A stretch of 64,000 nucleotides of DNA from Azolla caroliniana. Its lineage: Eukaryota > Polypodiophyta. Location: assembly GCA_043228905.1 (NCBI GenBank), contig JBHGNT010000007.1:18724001-18788000 (forward strand), written 5' to 3'. Both the position numbers and the translations under genes were made by a program. How positions within the stretch are numbered: the first letter of the stretch is position 1; each line of letters starts with the position of its first letter. Positions 34,378 to 46,978 of the stretch are shown piece after piece. The notes under the pieces were generated by a model. It had not been told where the DNA came from. It did not search any database and was given only the letters and a program-made list of their open reading frames with translations.

Positions 34378-36994
34378 GGGATGTTGTCAATCGATCAATA
34401 AAATATAAATTATCATTGACTATACACCTGTCCAAGGCTTTTGAAAATATCCCCAAAACATTTCGACTCTGTGCGATTGAATTCATCTGGAAGACTTTTG
34501 CCTCGTATCATTCATGAATGACCAATAATTGATATTAATTATACAGTGATCGCCGTCTCTATCGTAGGTTCCTCTGTGGTAGCAATAGTAATAATTATAA
34601 ATCGCACATCAAAAAATATATGCGATACGCGCCAAACATTTGATTCATTCATAATTGCTTAAGTCCTTGATGTTGGCTAAAATAATATTTTTTGTTAACA
34701 TCTGAAAATTGAAATTTTGTTTTGTTTAAATAAAATAGTTTGCCTTGAGATTGACCTATTACAAATTGCGACTTTTGTTTGGTTTTATTGCTGGCTAATC
34801 TAAAATTTCAATAGGCATATCCAAATATTACTAGCATCGAAAAATATCATGAAGCAATAGCTATTAAAGCTTTCCATCTGCCATTCTGTAGCAATGCATT
34901 GGCTATAAATGCATTTCTATATAATCTTCCATGAGAAACCAACTCTCTCGTAAAATAAAATTAAGCTTCATTTATGTTTTATGGCCCTATGCATTGGCTA
35001 TAAATACATTTCTACAAAATCTTCCATGAGAAACCAACTCTCTCATAAAATAAAACAAGACCAATTTTGAAAAGGTTACACTACGACAAATAGTTTAAAG
35101 CTTGGTAGGGTATGAAGAATAGAGGGGATTGGATCTCTAATATGAACATAATGTTTAATAGTGACATATGTGTAGAAGTATCAACTTTGTATTATATTAT
35201 GTGGGCTTATGCAGTCAGATGTTTTCTTTCCAATTGTGGATTACTCCATTTTTCTATAATGTTATGTGGGTTACAATGTGAATTTACATTTGTTCCTCTT
35301 AAAGCGTTCTATAATATCTATTGGTATCTATCTATATGTGTGTGTGGATTTATGAAACAATATCCTATATTTGTGCTTTTAAACAACAAATAAAAACTCT
35401 AGGGATGTAAATGAACTTGCCAAGTTAGAGATTTTCTATTCCAATTAAGATCCATGCGTTTTCAAAATACAAGTTTTTACAATTAAATTAGAATTTGTAT
35501 TTATCGACATAACTAGAATGTAATAGGCCAATTGTTAGCGACTACATAAATATTCTATAAATGATGGATTGTGGAAGAGCGTAAAGATTCTAGAAAAAAG
35601 AGATCACGGTGGAAACACAATGTCAAAGGATTTAGTTTACATTCATTAGATTCTTTTTTTGTTCAAATTCACATATAGAACATTGCACCGACGTCAGATC
35701 TAAAACTTTGATATAAATGGATGTGCATTCTACACATTCTTCATTATTTTAGCTTTGTTCATGCACATTCATAAATGGATGTGCATTCTAATGGCTTTAT
35801 AATAATATTGATAATGATAGAGTTTCCACAATACAAAGAGTGAAAACCATGCAACCTATTGTTCTTCTCACACATAGTGTTGTTTAGGCCATTGTTCAAC
35901 ACAAGGATATTATGAGAATGACATATATATTTGGCCATTGTTAGTTCATTGTTTGTAATGATCAGATACAACAGGTTTAGGTATATGATCACATACAACA
36001 ATATGGCTTACACTCTTCGGTGTTCATTCATTGCTTGTAATCATCACGTCTTTTTATTGTTTGCATAGAGTGCTAATAGATAGGGACAAGGATGATGGAA
36101 TACGATTAAGAGATATATACTTGGTAAATTCAACATCCTACAAATGCATTGGGCAAACGTGATGTTGACTTCTTATGGGTGAATGTATGGAAGATCTATG
36201 TTGAAATATGTTGAGATATATGCTTTATACCTAATTTATCACACCAAAAGTTGCATGAGATTAGAAGCCTAATATATTACATATTTACATGTAATTGTTA
36301 TAAATTTATAAGATACCTTGGTGATGTTTCATCAGTATTTGCATGGAATAAATATTACATAGTATGATCAAGAGATTAAGAAGCCTATTCTATGATTGTT
36401 CAAGAGAATGAGTAGAACTCTCATGCAAAAAGTAGTGCCCTCGTGATGCATTCATTATTTGTAGGTCGAAGTTTTGAACAACATACTTATAAAGGAAAGA
36501 GAATCCAAGTGATAGATATTGATCCCTACACAATTCCTAAAGATTTGTAAACAATGACACTGAGAACAATCAATAAAAGGATACTTTTTGGAAAGAAATG
36601 TGGCTACTAGATTCATGAATCACAATACATGAGTTTAGTAGAAAAAAGATAGTAGGCAAGAATGTGAAATCATTCTAAACAAAAATAACATTATTTGATA
36701 TTATTATTCAATCAAACCAGTATTCTTATGATGATAGTACAACAAGAGATTCCATCCCAAAAGCACCAAGTACTATTGGAATTTGGCTCTATACATTACA
36801 TAAGACAACTTAAGATGGCCAATTACATATACATATACAAATATATTCACAAGCTTGCCTTTGTAAACCTTTAAATTTTAAACATGCACATGTGCTGATT
36901 TTTTATTACCACTATTTATATAATATGCTTATATTAATAGAGAAAACATTTTGAACTAATGGTAGTAAGAGTATGATGTATGTATTACTATTAA
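34378..36994. other. Intergenic; one 95-bp tandem duplication
   Basis: No gene recognised. The segment TGCATTGGCTATAAATGCATT at 34895 recurs at 34990, followed both times by CTTCCATGAGAAACCAACTC. The rest is AT-rich sequence without visible element ends. The first 150 bp belong to the dispersed duplication shared with 58170-58308 and 58897-58930. Confidence 0.45.
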
Positions 36995-37600
36995 TTAGTA
37001 GTAAAGGTCGAGATCAAAAGAAAGGGTCCAATGAGCAGGTAATGTGGTGTTAATGCTCACGAGTTTCGAAACGGCTGCTCCACGTGCCGCAAGAAAGTCA
37101 CCGGTTCCACCTACAATTGCGAGGGTTCGATTTTGTAAGCTCTCATCTTCTTGCCCAAGTACAACAAGCGAGCCTGTAAATGGGCCCGAAGAAATCGTGG
37201 CCGTGAAGATGTGCAATAGGACGAAAGATTTTTGTGAGTTGATCACCCATGAACCTTGTGCAACCCCAATGTGTGTAGAATCGTTGGAAGCACCTATGGT
37301 GATGGGTGCCTCAAACGTAGCCCGAACACCAAAGCTGTAAGGGTTGGGTTGGGATAAATTGAAGGGTCCCGCACTGTAGACAGCCTCGAAGGCAGAGTTG
37401 TTGACAACGAAGGAATACATTTGGATGTGCATGTAGAAGGCGAAGTTAGCAGGACCTTGTGGTGGCTTGCGACGAGCTAAAACCAACATTGTGGGATTAA
37501 ATTGTGACATCGATTGCAATAGGATTAAAGCCACCATCAACGGAAAGTAAGTCATCTTGATCATGTCAATCCTAGACATCTTTGATAATCTCACCATCAT
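36995..37600 (-). CDS. Dirigent-like secreted protein
   Basis: 201 codons from the ATG at 37600, no intron. A hydrophobic N-terminal segment (TYFPLMVALILLQ) is a probable signal peptide or anchor. The mature part has dirigent family hallmarks: a segment with F.MH..MY (in place of F.MHD), GVAQGSWVINSQ, LLHIFTATISSGPFTGSLVVLG and the C-terminal glycine motif AIVGGTGDFLAARGAAV. Dirigent proteins are beta-barrel proteins of the apoplast that steer the coupling of phenoxy radicals in lignan or lignin-related pathways. Several N-glycosylation sequons (NLS, NDS, NRT, NTT) are present. An ATG codon immediately downstream (37597) could serve instead. The C-terminus ends LDLYY. Substrate and stereochemistry cannot be told from sequence. 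Confidence 0.8.
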   Translation of the reverse strand: MMVRLSKMSRIDMIKMTYFPLMVALILLQSMSQFNPTMLVLARRKPPQGPANFAFYMHIQMYSFVVNNSAFEAVYSAGPFNLSQPNPYSFGVRATFEAPITIGASNDSTHIGVAQGSWVINSQKSFVLLHIFTATISSGPFTGSLVVLGQEDESLQNRTLAIVGGTGDFLAARGAAVSKLVSINTTLPAHWTLSFDLDLYY

Positions 37601-37723
37601 CGTGTTATTCCAAGGTTTAGGATGCAATATTTTGGGTTTGGGGCTACAATAAATGGATATAAGCTTTGGTGATTTTTTGGTTTTAGGGATACAATAAATG
37701 GATATAAGCTTAACACTTTACAC

Positions 37724-37732
37724 CTTTATATA
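37724..37732 (-). promoter_or_regulatory. TATA box of the dirigent-like gene
   Basis: The minus strand reads TATATAAAG, about 125 bp upstream of the start codon. Between it and the gene, the 22-bp phrase ending GGATATAAGCTT is repeated at about 37647 and 37690. Confidence 0.6.
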
Positions 37733-37739
37733 TAGTGTT

Positions 37740-38893
37740 GGTTGGTCTTGATCGATCCATGAAATAGTCTTCATGTGTTAATACTTAGATTTTTTCAACC
37801 ATTTAATATTGTGACTTTGTCACATGCTCCAATATGCTTGAGATAGATTCTTTCTATATATATATATATATACACCATACTTTTTCTCATATAAGTCAAT
37901 ATTTGTGGAAATGAAATTTCCGTATTCAATATGATGGCTTGTAAAATACATAATCCATGATTGAAGGACGCACACCCTCACAACTATATGAAGGCTCCTA
38001 GGTTATTTATCGAATCCACATATTGTCTTTCAAAATTAAGGACAATAATTGTGGTAAAAAAGGTCACAAATAAGTTGTATACCACATTGTCAACTTCTAA
38101 AGCATATTATTCTAAAATTAAAAATACATTTCGAAAATATTTGTTAAGTCATATTTTATAAACATCTATTGAGTTTGTTGTGACCCTCTAGTTAATATTG
38201 TGTTTTTTCTAGTCTGTATCGAGTAGCATATTGTAGAATGCAAGAAAAATCATAAAATGGAATCTTGATTAAGTTATTCAACCATTGAGGGACATATATG
38301 TTAAACCCATTGAACACAAGAAAGGCATACAAGGACTTGCGATTAATCATCCACGTAACCTGAAAGCTTTGGTCAATCTAGTATTATCAACTATTAGATA
38401 TAGTTAATGATCACCTCAAAGTTGTTAGTTTATCCTCACATGCATGCTTAGAGTGCACATTTTGTGATAAGTAATATTAGCACTAGTAGTATGTAGGGGG
38501 CTAGGTCAGATTAAATGACAAGTTGATTATAAAAAAGGAATATCCCCACTACTATCAATTTACTTGCACGTTTAATGTGTCAATAAGACAAAAAACATAA
38601 TATAATATATGGATTCTCTTTCTCTTATAGTAAGTAAGACACTTTGACAATTATCTATGACAAATCAATTTTTGGTCGAGATCCCATCTAATTTCAAAGG
38701 TGTGAGTGCACATAAGGACAACAATTGTCATATACTCTCATGCATAGTTCTAGCCATACATCCCATTCGTGCCATACTCCTACGCCAATATTCGTATCAT
38801 ACAAATACATGAAAAGGCTTCGAGTATGATTGAAATCCATAGGCGGTACATAGATATAATCATATATACATACGGTGTACATACTATGTACAT
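37740..38893. other. Intergenic; part is a copia 3'-end copy without later insertions
   Basis: No gene recognised in the first half. From about 38320 to 38760 the sequence is collinear with the flanks of the solo LTRs at 46693 and 56349 (GGTCAATCTAGTATTATCAACTATTAG, CCCACTACTATCAATTTACTT, TCTTTCTCTTATAGTAAG), but has neither insertion. It therefore serves as an empty-site reference for both. Confidence 0.6.
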
Positions 38894-38906
38894 AGTGTGT
38901 GTGTGT

Positions 38907-39002
<96 letters not shown>
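38894..39002. repeat. GT tract followed by long AC tract
   Basis: About seven GT units directly precede about 47 AC units. The two tracts are complementary, so the junction can form a hairpin. It abuts the 3' end of the minus-strand LINE at 39008. Confidence 0.95.
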
Positions 39003-39005
<3 letters not shown>

Positions 39006-39007
39006 AT

Positions 39008-41020
39008 TATATTATCGTCTTCGGAGGTCAAATATGACCTATGAGACCAAAAATATTACATTTCACGTGATACATGTGAAGGTGAGTAGCGACTCTCAAT
39101 GTTCAAGAACTTTACCAATGAATGTTGCAATCGAGAGTGCACATCGTGGTTGTGAGAGAAATTCGTGCAAGGATTGGGCTTGATCGAAGAGATGTGGAAA
39201 GCATGGTCGAATATGATCAAAGGTAGAGCATTGTATCAAAGTGTGATACTCAGACTCTTGAACTTGTTTAGGGCAAAGTGTGCATAGACGGTCACTCTCA
39301 TCACTTGTGCCCCAACGCCCCGTCTCACGTCTCAATGCGTGCGAGCTAAGTTGCATGGAAGCAATGGTTCGAATGGCAGATATCAAGATGGGCTCTAACA
39401 TGTATTGATGTGTATGGCTTCCCCGTTCCGCGAAGAATATGGTTTTGTAGTTAGGTGCAACATTTGTAGTATAATGTGTGAAGCGTGAGCCACCACATTT
39501 GTCCCATGTCATGATACATTGGCGTTGCAAAAAGGCCTCATTTACAGAGGAATCTAGTGACGCATCATGAAGCAAGTGTCTTGCATCCCATCTACCAAAC
39601 CATTTTTCTAAATCTTGCATCCAACTGGAACACAAAATTTTGCTTTTATGCGTCTTTTGGATCTTTTTGCTTGCTTCCCATGCAATTCTAGGAAGTCGAT
39701 GTGAGGGGCTTTTTTGAACCTTAAGCATGTATTAAACAACCCTTTCCATGGCCATGATGTCAATGGGAAGCGATCCCGTCTCAAGGAGGGCGTTTGTTTC
39801 TTAACTTATAGAAACTTTGTAAGAAAATGTTTTTGGACATTTTCAAACTCTTTCCACATAGATTTAGGGATGCTACCGCCCATACTTCCACCCCATAGAG
39901 AAGAACCGGGGTCACCAAAGTGTCAACAAGATATTTCTTGAGGACCCAACACTTAATATCTCCAAGATTGCATGTGTTCTCAAATGCATAATATGCTCGC
40001 TTACTCGCCTCTAAGCGGCGTGTGGAACATTCCTTCCATTTATGATTTGAAGGAACTTCAAGGCCAAGATATTTGAAGCTTTCCACACATTCAAGTGGCT
40101 CATTGTTGTACATAATGCATCGTTTATCTCTTTTTTGACTCTTCACAAGCATAATCTTTGTTTTAGAGCTATTGACACTTAATCTAGTATGCATGCAAAT
40201 TTTTTCCAATGCCTTCATAAGCTTTTGTGCATCTCTTGAAGTATTTGCAAAGAGCACTACATCATCCGCATATAACAAAAGCATAATCACAACATGCCCA
40301 ATGACAACTTCTTCAACACATTCTTCCTTTACAAACTTGGTAACCATTTCTTCTAATTCATCAATGCAAGACCAAATAATGTTGGTGAGAGTGGGCATCC
40401 TTGCTTAACACCAATAGTGCTATTGAAAAAATCTGAAAGTCTATCTCTCATACACACACAACATATAACCTTCTCGTATATTCGGGAAATTGCAAGCATA
40501 TATTCACTTGGCACCTCAAGTTCTTCCATCCACCTCCAAAGATGCTCATGAGGTACCATATCAAAAGCTTTCTTGAAGTCTACAAAGCAACAATATAAAC
40601 CTTTACCTCTAAGGCGACTTTCCTCCATTAATACTCGAAGAGTGACAAGATGATCAATGGGGCTATGGTGTTTTCGAAAATCAGCTTGTCCATAAGCTCT
40701 CTTACCATTTTTTTCTGCCCATACACTTATCTTTGATTCCATTATACATCCAAATAGTTTTGCCATTAATGAGCCAACCATGATGGTTCGATAGTTGTTT
40801 ACATTATTTACATCTCCGCCTTTATGTAAAGGTTTGATCAAATTTGTAGTCCAATCATATGGCATACCATGTTGCAATGCATCATTAAACATATCGCATA
40901 TCCATATATGTGCTTCCTTTCCCGTCCATTTGAGCATTTAAGCGTTTATACATTGAAGATCGCTTGCCTTTTGAGAGGCCAATTTCTTAAGTCATATGCA
41001 TATATCTTCAATTGTAAAGA
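39008..41020 (-). mobile_element. LINE retrotransposon, reverse transcriptase to 3' end
   Basis: The minus strand encodes, in order: LASQKASDLQCINA (start of the RT region), WTTNLIKPLHKGGDVNNVNN, the VDFKKAFDMVPHEHLW block with the first catalytic Asp, GVKQGCPLSPTLF, LLYADDVVLF with the YxDD active site, SSKTKIMLV, and a C-terminal zinc-binding segment CTLCPKQ...HTLIQC. Three frames cover it (40937-40353, 40398-39781, 39728-39096), so at least two frameshifts have occurred. The endonuclease region is missing. The 5' truncation point is at a GA run near 41020, and the 3' end (GATAATATAATCT) meets a TG/CA tract. Confidence 0.85.
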
Positions 41021-41066
<46 letters not shown>

Positions 41067-42660
41067 CTAAGGGTTTTGTCTGTGTGAGGGAGAGAGAAGC
41101 TCTGTCAGTCCTTGAGTGTGTGTATTGGATTTTGTAGAGAGAGGAGATCTGTTAGTTCTCGTGTGAGAGAGAGAGGGTATGTGTGTGTGTCAGACGTCAC
41201 TACTGTTTGCAATGAATTATGAATATCAGAAAAAAAACTAAAAAAAACCAAAAGGAAAAAAAAATCCAAACGAATGTCCTGTATCATATGCAAACGTATG
41301 CAAACGTTTGCGTACGTCCACCAATTTGGACGAATGTGAATATTAGGAACTATGCTCTCATGTATAATAGAAAGTTTGAATTTACACATATGTATATATC
41401 TCGATGAGTGTAACTCCATATGCCTATCTAGTCGATGCTGAATATTATCCTAGTAGGGTCAACCTTTGCACGATTGACCCACACAAAATTTTCGAACACG
41501 ATATCAAAGTTGAGACATTGATCTAGATTAAGAGAATTTAAGACTATATAGGTAGTCATTGTCTAGCATAACACACACACACACACACACACACATTATG
41601 ATCACACACGAAGAACAATGAACCAATGCCTCATTTCCAAATTATTTTTGAGTTCTCGAGGTATTGGGGGCTATGATTCAATTAGAGTATACCGAATGCC
41701 TTCACTTTTGATTCGCGAGTTGGGGCGAGAAAAAATGTTGTAAAGTTAAAAGGACTTATTTTGTGGCAATTGATAGTGCTAGAGAAGTCACAAAATCTCA
41801 ACGACGAAGAGAGAGAACTTAGCAAGGTCAAATATCGTCATATTCTTCATTTGAATTGGTGTGTAGGATGACATTGAGTTTGTAATCGTAGTAGTATTTG
41901 GTTCCCCATATGGGAACTAAGAAAAGAAGATTATGATCATGTTAATTGTTCCTTGGTTTCTAGGTTAATGCATACATATGTCATATGTCTTGCCTCATAT
42001 TTTGGAGTACATATGTCTTGCCTCATATTTTTATTAGGACAAGATGCAATGTCTCGAGTGATGCATAATGGGGGAATTACATCATATATTGCCCTCATGA
42101 GATTTGTTTGTCAAGGATACACACTTAGCCCATTGTTGTTACTCATTAATTGTTGGTGATGTTATCAATACTTGCAACTAATGGTGACATTGTTTGATAT
42201 CATTTTGTGAAAAGGTTTTCTTATGGAGAGTCATGATTGGTGGGCAACTATTAGGTTTAGCATTAAAAAGATGGGGCTAGGGTGTTGTTTCAATGTGTCG
42301 ATGCAATTTTACCTCTTGTTGATGTCGTTGGCCTAAGATTCGGACATGTGTATACAATTTCGGTGGCGAACCTCACAGAATCACCTCTATAAATCGATGC
42401 AATTTTACCTCCTGTCGATGTTGTTGGCCTAAGATTCAGACATGTGTATACAGTTTCGGTGGCGAACCTAGCAGAGGTAGTTGTCAAATACATCTGAGCT
42501 AATAGCTTAGTGTTATACAATTAATATTAATCTCTCTCTTACACTATCTCACTTTACTCTCTTGTACACTTAGTACAGAGAGGTCTAGCACCAACAAGAG
42601 AGATAGATTAACACTTGGTTTATTAATCACTATTGCTAATCTCTCTTGGCTCTTAATTAC
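41021..42660. other. Mixed remnants; no gene recognised
   Basis: A GA run (41022-41062) is followed by AT-rich sequence. 41340-41480 resembles the stretch at 56900-56980 (CTCTCATGTATAATAGAAAGTTTG), so it is another copy of that repeat. 41953-42160 contains a weak reverse-transcriptase-like phrase (FVCQGYTLSPLLLL), probably an old LINE scrap. A CA run lies at 41572-41596. Confidence 0.4.
42299..42475. repeat. Two tandem copies of a 96-bp unit
   Basis: CGATGCAATTTTACCTC occurs at 42299 and again at 42395, each followed by GATGT.GTTGGCCTAAGATTC and TTTCGGTGGCGAACCT. The copies differ at a handful of positions. Confidence 0.8.
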
Positions 42661-42853
42661 AACTAGGGAGGTAGAAACCAAATCACCCAAACAGGCCAAG
42701 GTACCGAAAGGTCACACAAGACTGACCAAGGCACCAACGAATCCGTCAAACAATCCCGAAGAAGGGGAGTATGACCAAACATCGCCGAAATCCTATACCA
42801 AGGGCGAGTCATCCAATAGGACTCCTGAAGACGGTTCAGCCAATACCGATCAG

Positions 42854-45023
42854 TTGACAGAGCAGATCGAAGGATCCGAACCAATGAACTTGGCACCCAG
42901 GAGAGTTGAACGAGTGAGATGGGCGACAGAGTTCTATCAACCGGGCCTGGACGCAAGCGAACCAATTGAACCAAGATCTTACGAAGAAGCTTTAGCCACG
43001 TCAGATGCCAACACATGGCTACAAGCCATGAGATCCGAGATGGACTCGATCCATCAGAATCAAACATGGGAGTTGGTCGAACTAGGGTTTAGGGTTTAGG
43101 AAGCCGTTGCCTTGCAAATGGGTCTTCAGATGTAAATATATATCTGATTCATGGAAGCCCAAATACAAAGCTCGACTCGTCGCAAAGGGATTCAAACAAG
43201 AACATGGGATCGACTACGATGAGATCTTCTCACCAGTAGTCAAGATGACCACCCTTCAGCTTCTACTCGGAGTTGTCATGACAGAAGGCCTAGAGCTTGA
43301 GCAATTGGACGTCAAGATGACATTCCTACACGGAGACTTGAATGAAGACATCGACATGTCTCAACCGGCAGACTTCACGACGATAGGGGAGGAAGGTCAC
43401 CTCGTATGTCGACTGAAGAAAAGCCTTTACAGCTTAAAACAAGTGCCAACTTGAATGTGGTACCAGAAGTTTGACTCCTACATTCGACAGCTTGGCTACA
43501 ACCGGTCTGACTTTGACCCATGTATGTACACTCGGCAACTGGCCGATGAGTTCCAGATCTATCTGATCCTTTATGTCGACAACATGATGATTGCAAGAAG
43601 CAATCAAGCCAAAATCGGAAAGCTAAAGTGGAGTCTTCACAACAAATTCGCGATGAAGGAACTCAGACAACTGGGCATGAGGATCAAGCGAAATCAAAAG
43701 ACAAAGACTCTTCGGCTCTCCCAGTCTGATTACATCTGAAAGGTGTTGAGGTGCTTCAAGATGGAGAACATGAAGCCAACACCAACACCGCTTCCGATGT
43801 TGATCCAACTATTGGAAAAAGATTGTCCTTCGATGGATAAGGAGAGAGAGCTCAATAGGAAGATATAATGTACGCAATGGTGGCGACCCAACCTGACCTT
43901 ACCTATGTCGCAGATGATCAGAAGTCGACATTAAGCTATCTCTTCACCTATGGCGGAGGCGCCATATCATGGAGGTATAAGCTTCAAGAGTGCACGACCT
44001 TGTCTACCACAGAGGCCGAGTACATAACAACATTGGATGCAGCAAAAGAAGTCATATGGTTGCACCGATTGTCAGCCAACTTCTCGGTGACAAGATGAAT
44101 CGACCATCCAACGCCAACCATCTATTGCGACTCACGGAGCGCAATACACCTCCTTCAAAATCCAGTGTATTATGCGAAGACAAACCACATTGAGGCGAGG
44201 TTTCATCATATCCAGGAGCTTGTAACAGACAAGAAGCTTGAAGTTCGAAAGATCGACATCAAGGTTAACATCGCCGATTGCCTAACGAAGCCACTCCTAG
44301 AACAACACTTCGGAGCACTAAGGACAATGATGGGACTATGACAAGCGACCGAGTAGAAGAGCGTTGAACGAGGAGTAGAAGGTAAGCCGAAGACCAACCC
44401 GATTGAACGAGCCAAAAAGGCAAAGTCCATAGAATCAGAATACCAAGAGGTTGAGGATGCAACGAGGAGCATAGGAGCAAGCACGAACGGGAGGTAGGAG
44501 AACAAGTTGATTCGGACACAGTCCGACTTGGACTAGTCGATCAAACCAACTCAAACTAGACAATCTGGATGACATGCGATTTGGATAACTAGCCGAATAA
44601 GTCTAGAGCATGACTTTCCCTTTGCAGATTCGGCTGAATGCCGAGAGTTTTGTGTGTATACTTGTAACTATAGATTAGATTCGTAATGTAGGTTCATGGG
44701 GGAGATAGCCCCAAATCATTTGTTGGCAAGAGTAGCCCTTTTACAGGGGATTTTGTTGGCATAAAAGGCCGATTCCTTCCACTTTGTACCTTTAGTGTGA
44801 ACACCTCTTTGAGTTAGAGCTCAAGTATATAAGTTCAAACCTAACATTGTCAAGAATTGTGGAGCGTAAGAGTTATAGAGAGAGAAAATAAGAACTTCCA
44901 TTGAATCTCTGAAGTTGTGTCCATCTTCTATCTCTCTTCTTGTTTCATACCTGTGTTGTTTGCTATACATCTTATTGAAGGTCCTCATACACATTCTTTC
45001 GCATATCTAAACTTCTACTTGCA
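42854..45023 (+). mobile_element. Ty1/copia element A, 5'-truncated, with PPT and 3' LTR
   Basis: Coding traces of reverse transcriptase and RNase H: YEEALATSDANTWLQAM, WVFRCKYISDSWKPKYKARL, DEIFSPVVKMTTL, QLDVKMTFLHGDL, LKKSLYSLKQ, YVDNMMIAR (catalytic YVDD is YVDN), ISWRYKLQECTTLSTTEAEY and the end NIADCLTKPLLEQHFGALR near 44341. At least two stops and several frameshifts break it (TGA at 43453-43455, TGA at 43737-43739). A polypurine tract GGGGGAGA lies at 44699-44706 and the 3' LTR starts TGTTGGCAAGAG at 44721, probably ending near 45023. Integrase and the 5' LTR were not found. Confidence 0.8.
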
Positions 45024-46692
45024 ATAGGTATCTCCATCAAATGGATGTGAAAAATGTGTTCCTTCAAGGTGAGCTAGAGGAGGAGGTGAACATGGTACAA
45101 CCACCTAGCTTCAAGTCGAAATCACATCCGAATGGCGTATGCCAACTCAAGAAGCCCCTCTACAGTCTCAAGCAAGCGCCATGGGCTTAACATTCAAAGA
45201 ATACGCAGTTTCTCCATCAAATCAGCTTTCGGATGTCCAAGTCTGACAATTCTTTGTTTATCCAAAGCAAATCAAGTGGTCAAATATTTATTATTATATA
45301 TGTCGTTGAGATATCAAGCTCAACTAGATTTAGTTAGTTAGTCAACACACGTAACGTAGTATAGCTACCTAGATAGAATCTAGTTAGTGTGTTGACCTTA
45401 AACCCTTAAACAGGATTTTGTACTTGAGTGGGATACATTGTAGATCCTCCACTCCCATGTTCATTTAATATAGGACCACACCTTTGTACCTATATTCCAC
45501 TCACACATGTGCACCTTTGCACATGAGATGTATATATACCTCATTGTGTGGGTATTTTTGTATTTGATGATGCTTTTTAATATACACTCTCGTTAATCAT
45601 CCCCCATTTATATTATTGTTCATAAGTGTATCTTCCTCTCTCTCTTCCTCTCACACACATACACACACATATCACATAACCTTTTGTTGCTTAACCTAAT
45701 CACATAATTAGGTACTAATTAACCCTTGCTTAATTACATAATTATTAACATATGTCAATGACTCGGTGATTGGTGTTGAACACATAGCTAAAATCAACAA
45801 GATTAAGATGCTCTCTAGGTAGTTCAAGATGAAAGACGTGAATGAACTTCATTACTTCTTGGGAATTGAGGTAATCTGAACTGGCAACGACATTATGCTC
45901 TCCCAATGCCACTACATCTTGAATCTTCTATTCAAGTTTGGCATGACAAACCACAAACCAATTTCGACTCCTTTAGATCGCAACTTCAAGTTGCATGCAA
46001 ACTTTGGCACACCATGTGAACCAACTCAATTTCGGCAAATAATTGGGAGTCTCATTTATGTAGCTATCACCCGACCCAACCTTAGCTATCTAGTCAGCCT
46101 CCTCAATCTATTCATGCAAACACCATGCGACGCGCATTTGAATTGTGTTAAGTGGGCACTAAGATATGTTAGTGGATCCCTGGATCAACGTATCTTCTAC
46201 AAAGCAGGAGTGGCTATTCGTTTGGAAGGATACAACGATGCCAATTGGGTTGTCAGTTTATCCGATCGACAGTCAACATCGGCTTTGTCTTCTCACTCGG
46301 AAGCGGAGTAATCTCATGGAGTAGCAAAAAGCAACCAACAATTGCATTGTCGAGCACCAAAGCTGAATACAGAGGCGTCACGTCACCATAGGCACTTTGT
46401 GAAGCCATTTGTTTAAAGCGGCTAATGAAGGACTTCAATGAATCGGTCGACGAACCAATACGTATCTACTGCAACAATCAAAGTAGTATACAACAAACTC
46501 GAAATCCAGTCTTCCATGCCCGAACGAAGCACATTGAGGTGCATTATCACTATGTTTGGGAACGTATCATCGCGGGAGACATCGATCTCCAACACATCGA
46601 TAGTGACCGACAAACGGTTAATATCTTCACCAAAGCTCTTAGAACGACTAATCGTCCATGTAACATGAAGGCTTTGGTCAATATAGTATTAT
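45024..46692 (+). mobile_element. Ty1/copia element B, pol remnant interrupted by a solo LTR
   Basis: The reading resumes in mid reverse transcriptase ([42 protein letters not shown]). It is interrupted at the YVDD codons by a solo LTR (45304-45750) and continues with NDSVIGVEHIAKINKIKML, MKDVNELHYFLGIEV, PISTPLDRNFKL, RQIIGSLIYVAITRPNLSYLV and RNase H (KHIEVHYHYVWERI). It is a different copia lineage from element A. Its 5' part is cut off by element A's 3' LTR. Several stops and frameshifts make it non-functional. Confidence 0.8.
45304..45750. mobile_element. Solo LTR, family L1, inside the YVDD codons of element B
   Basis: It runs from CGTTGAGATATCAAGC (the first base of the usual TG start is C here) to TTATTAACA. 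It is flanked by an exact TATGT at 45299-45303 and 45751-45755. Removing the LTR and one TATGT restores the uninterrupted reading ...IIIYVNDSVIG, the copia RT active-site block. Confidence 0.9.
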
Positions 46693-46948
46693 TGTTGAGA
46701 TACCAAGCTCAACTAGGTTTAGCCATTTAGTCAACCATATAACTTAGTAGTTACATAAATAGGATCTAGTAAGTAAGTTGGCTATAAAGCCTTAAATAGG
46801 ATTTTGTAGCTTGTACTTAAGTGGGATTACATTCTAGATCCCCCATTACCAAGTTCATTTAATATAGGACTTACACCCTTATACATATATTCTCTTCTCA
46901 CATGTGCACCCTTGCACATGAGATGTATGTATAAACACATTCGCGTTC

Positions 46949-46978
46949 ACAAGTGGAAGGATTGCGCATTCCACTTGT
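46949..46978. repeat. Subterminal palindrome at the left transposon end
   Basis: ACAAGTGGAA (46949-46958) is mirrored exactly by TTCCACTTGT (46969-46978) with a 10-nt spacer. It overlaps the inner part of the terminal repeat. The right end has a TGGAAGGAT direct repeat instead, so the two ends are not equivalent inside the terminal repeat. Confidence 0.8.

Noticed and set aside
38694-39044. Cys-Val and Thr-His repeat frames
   Set aside because: They are translations of the AC/GT microsatellite.
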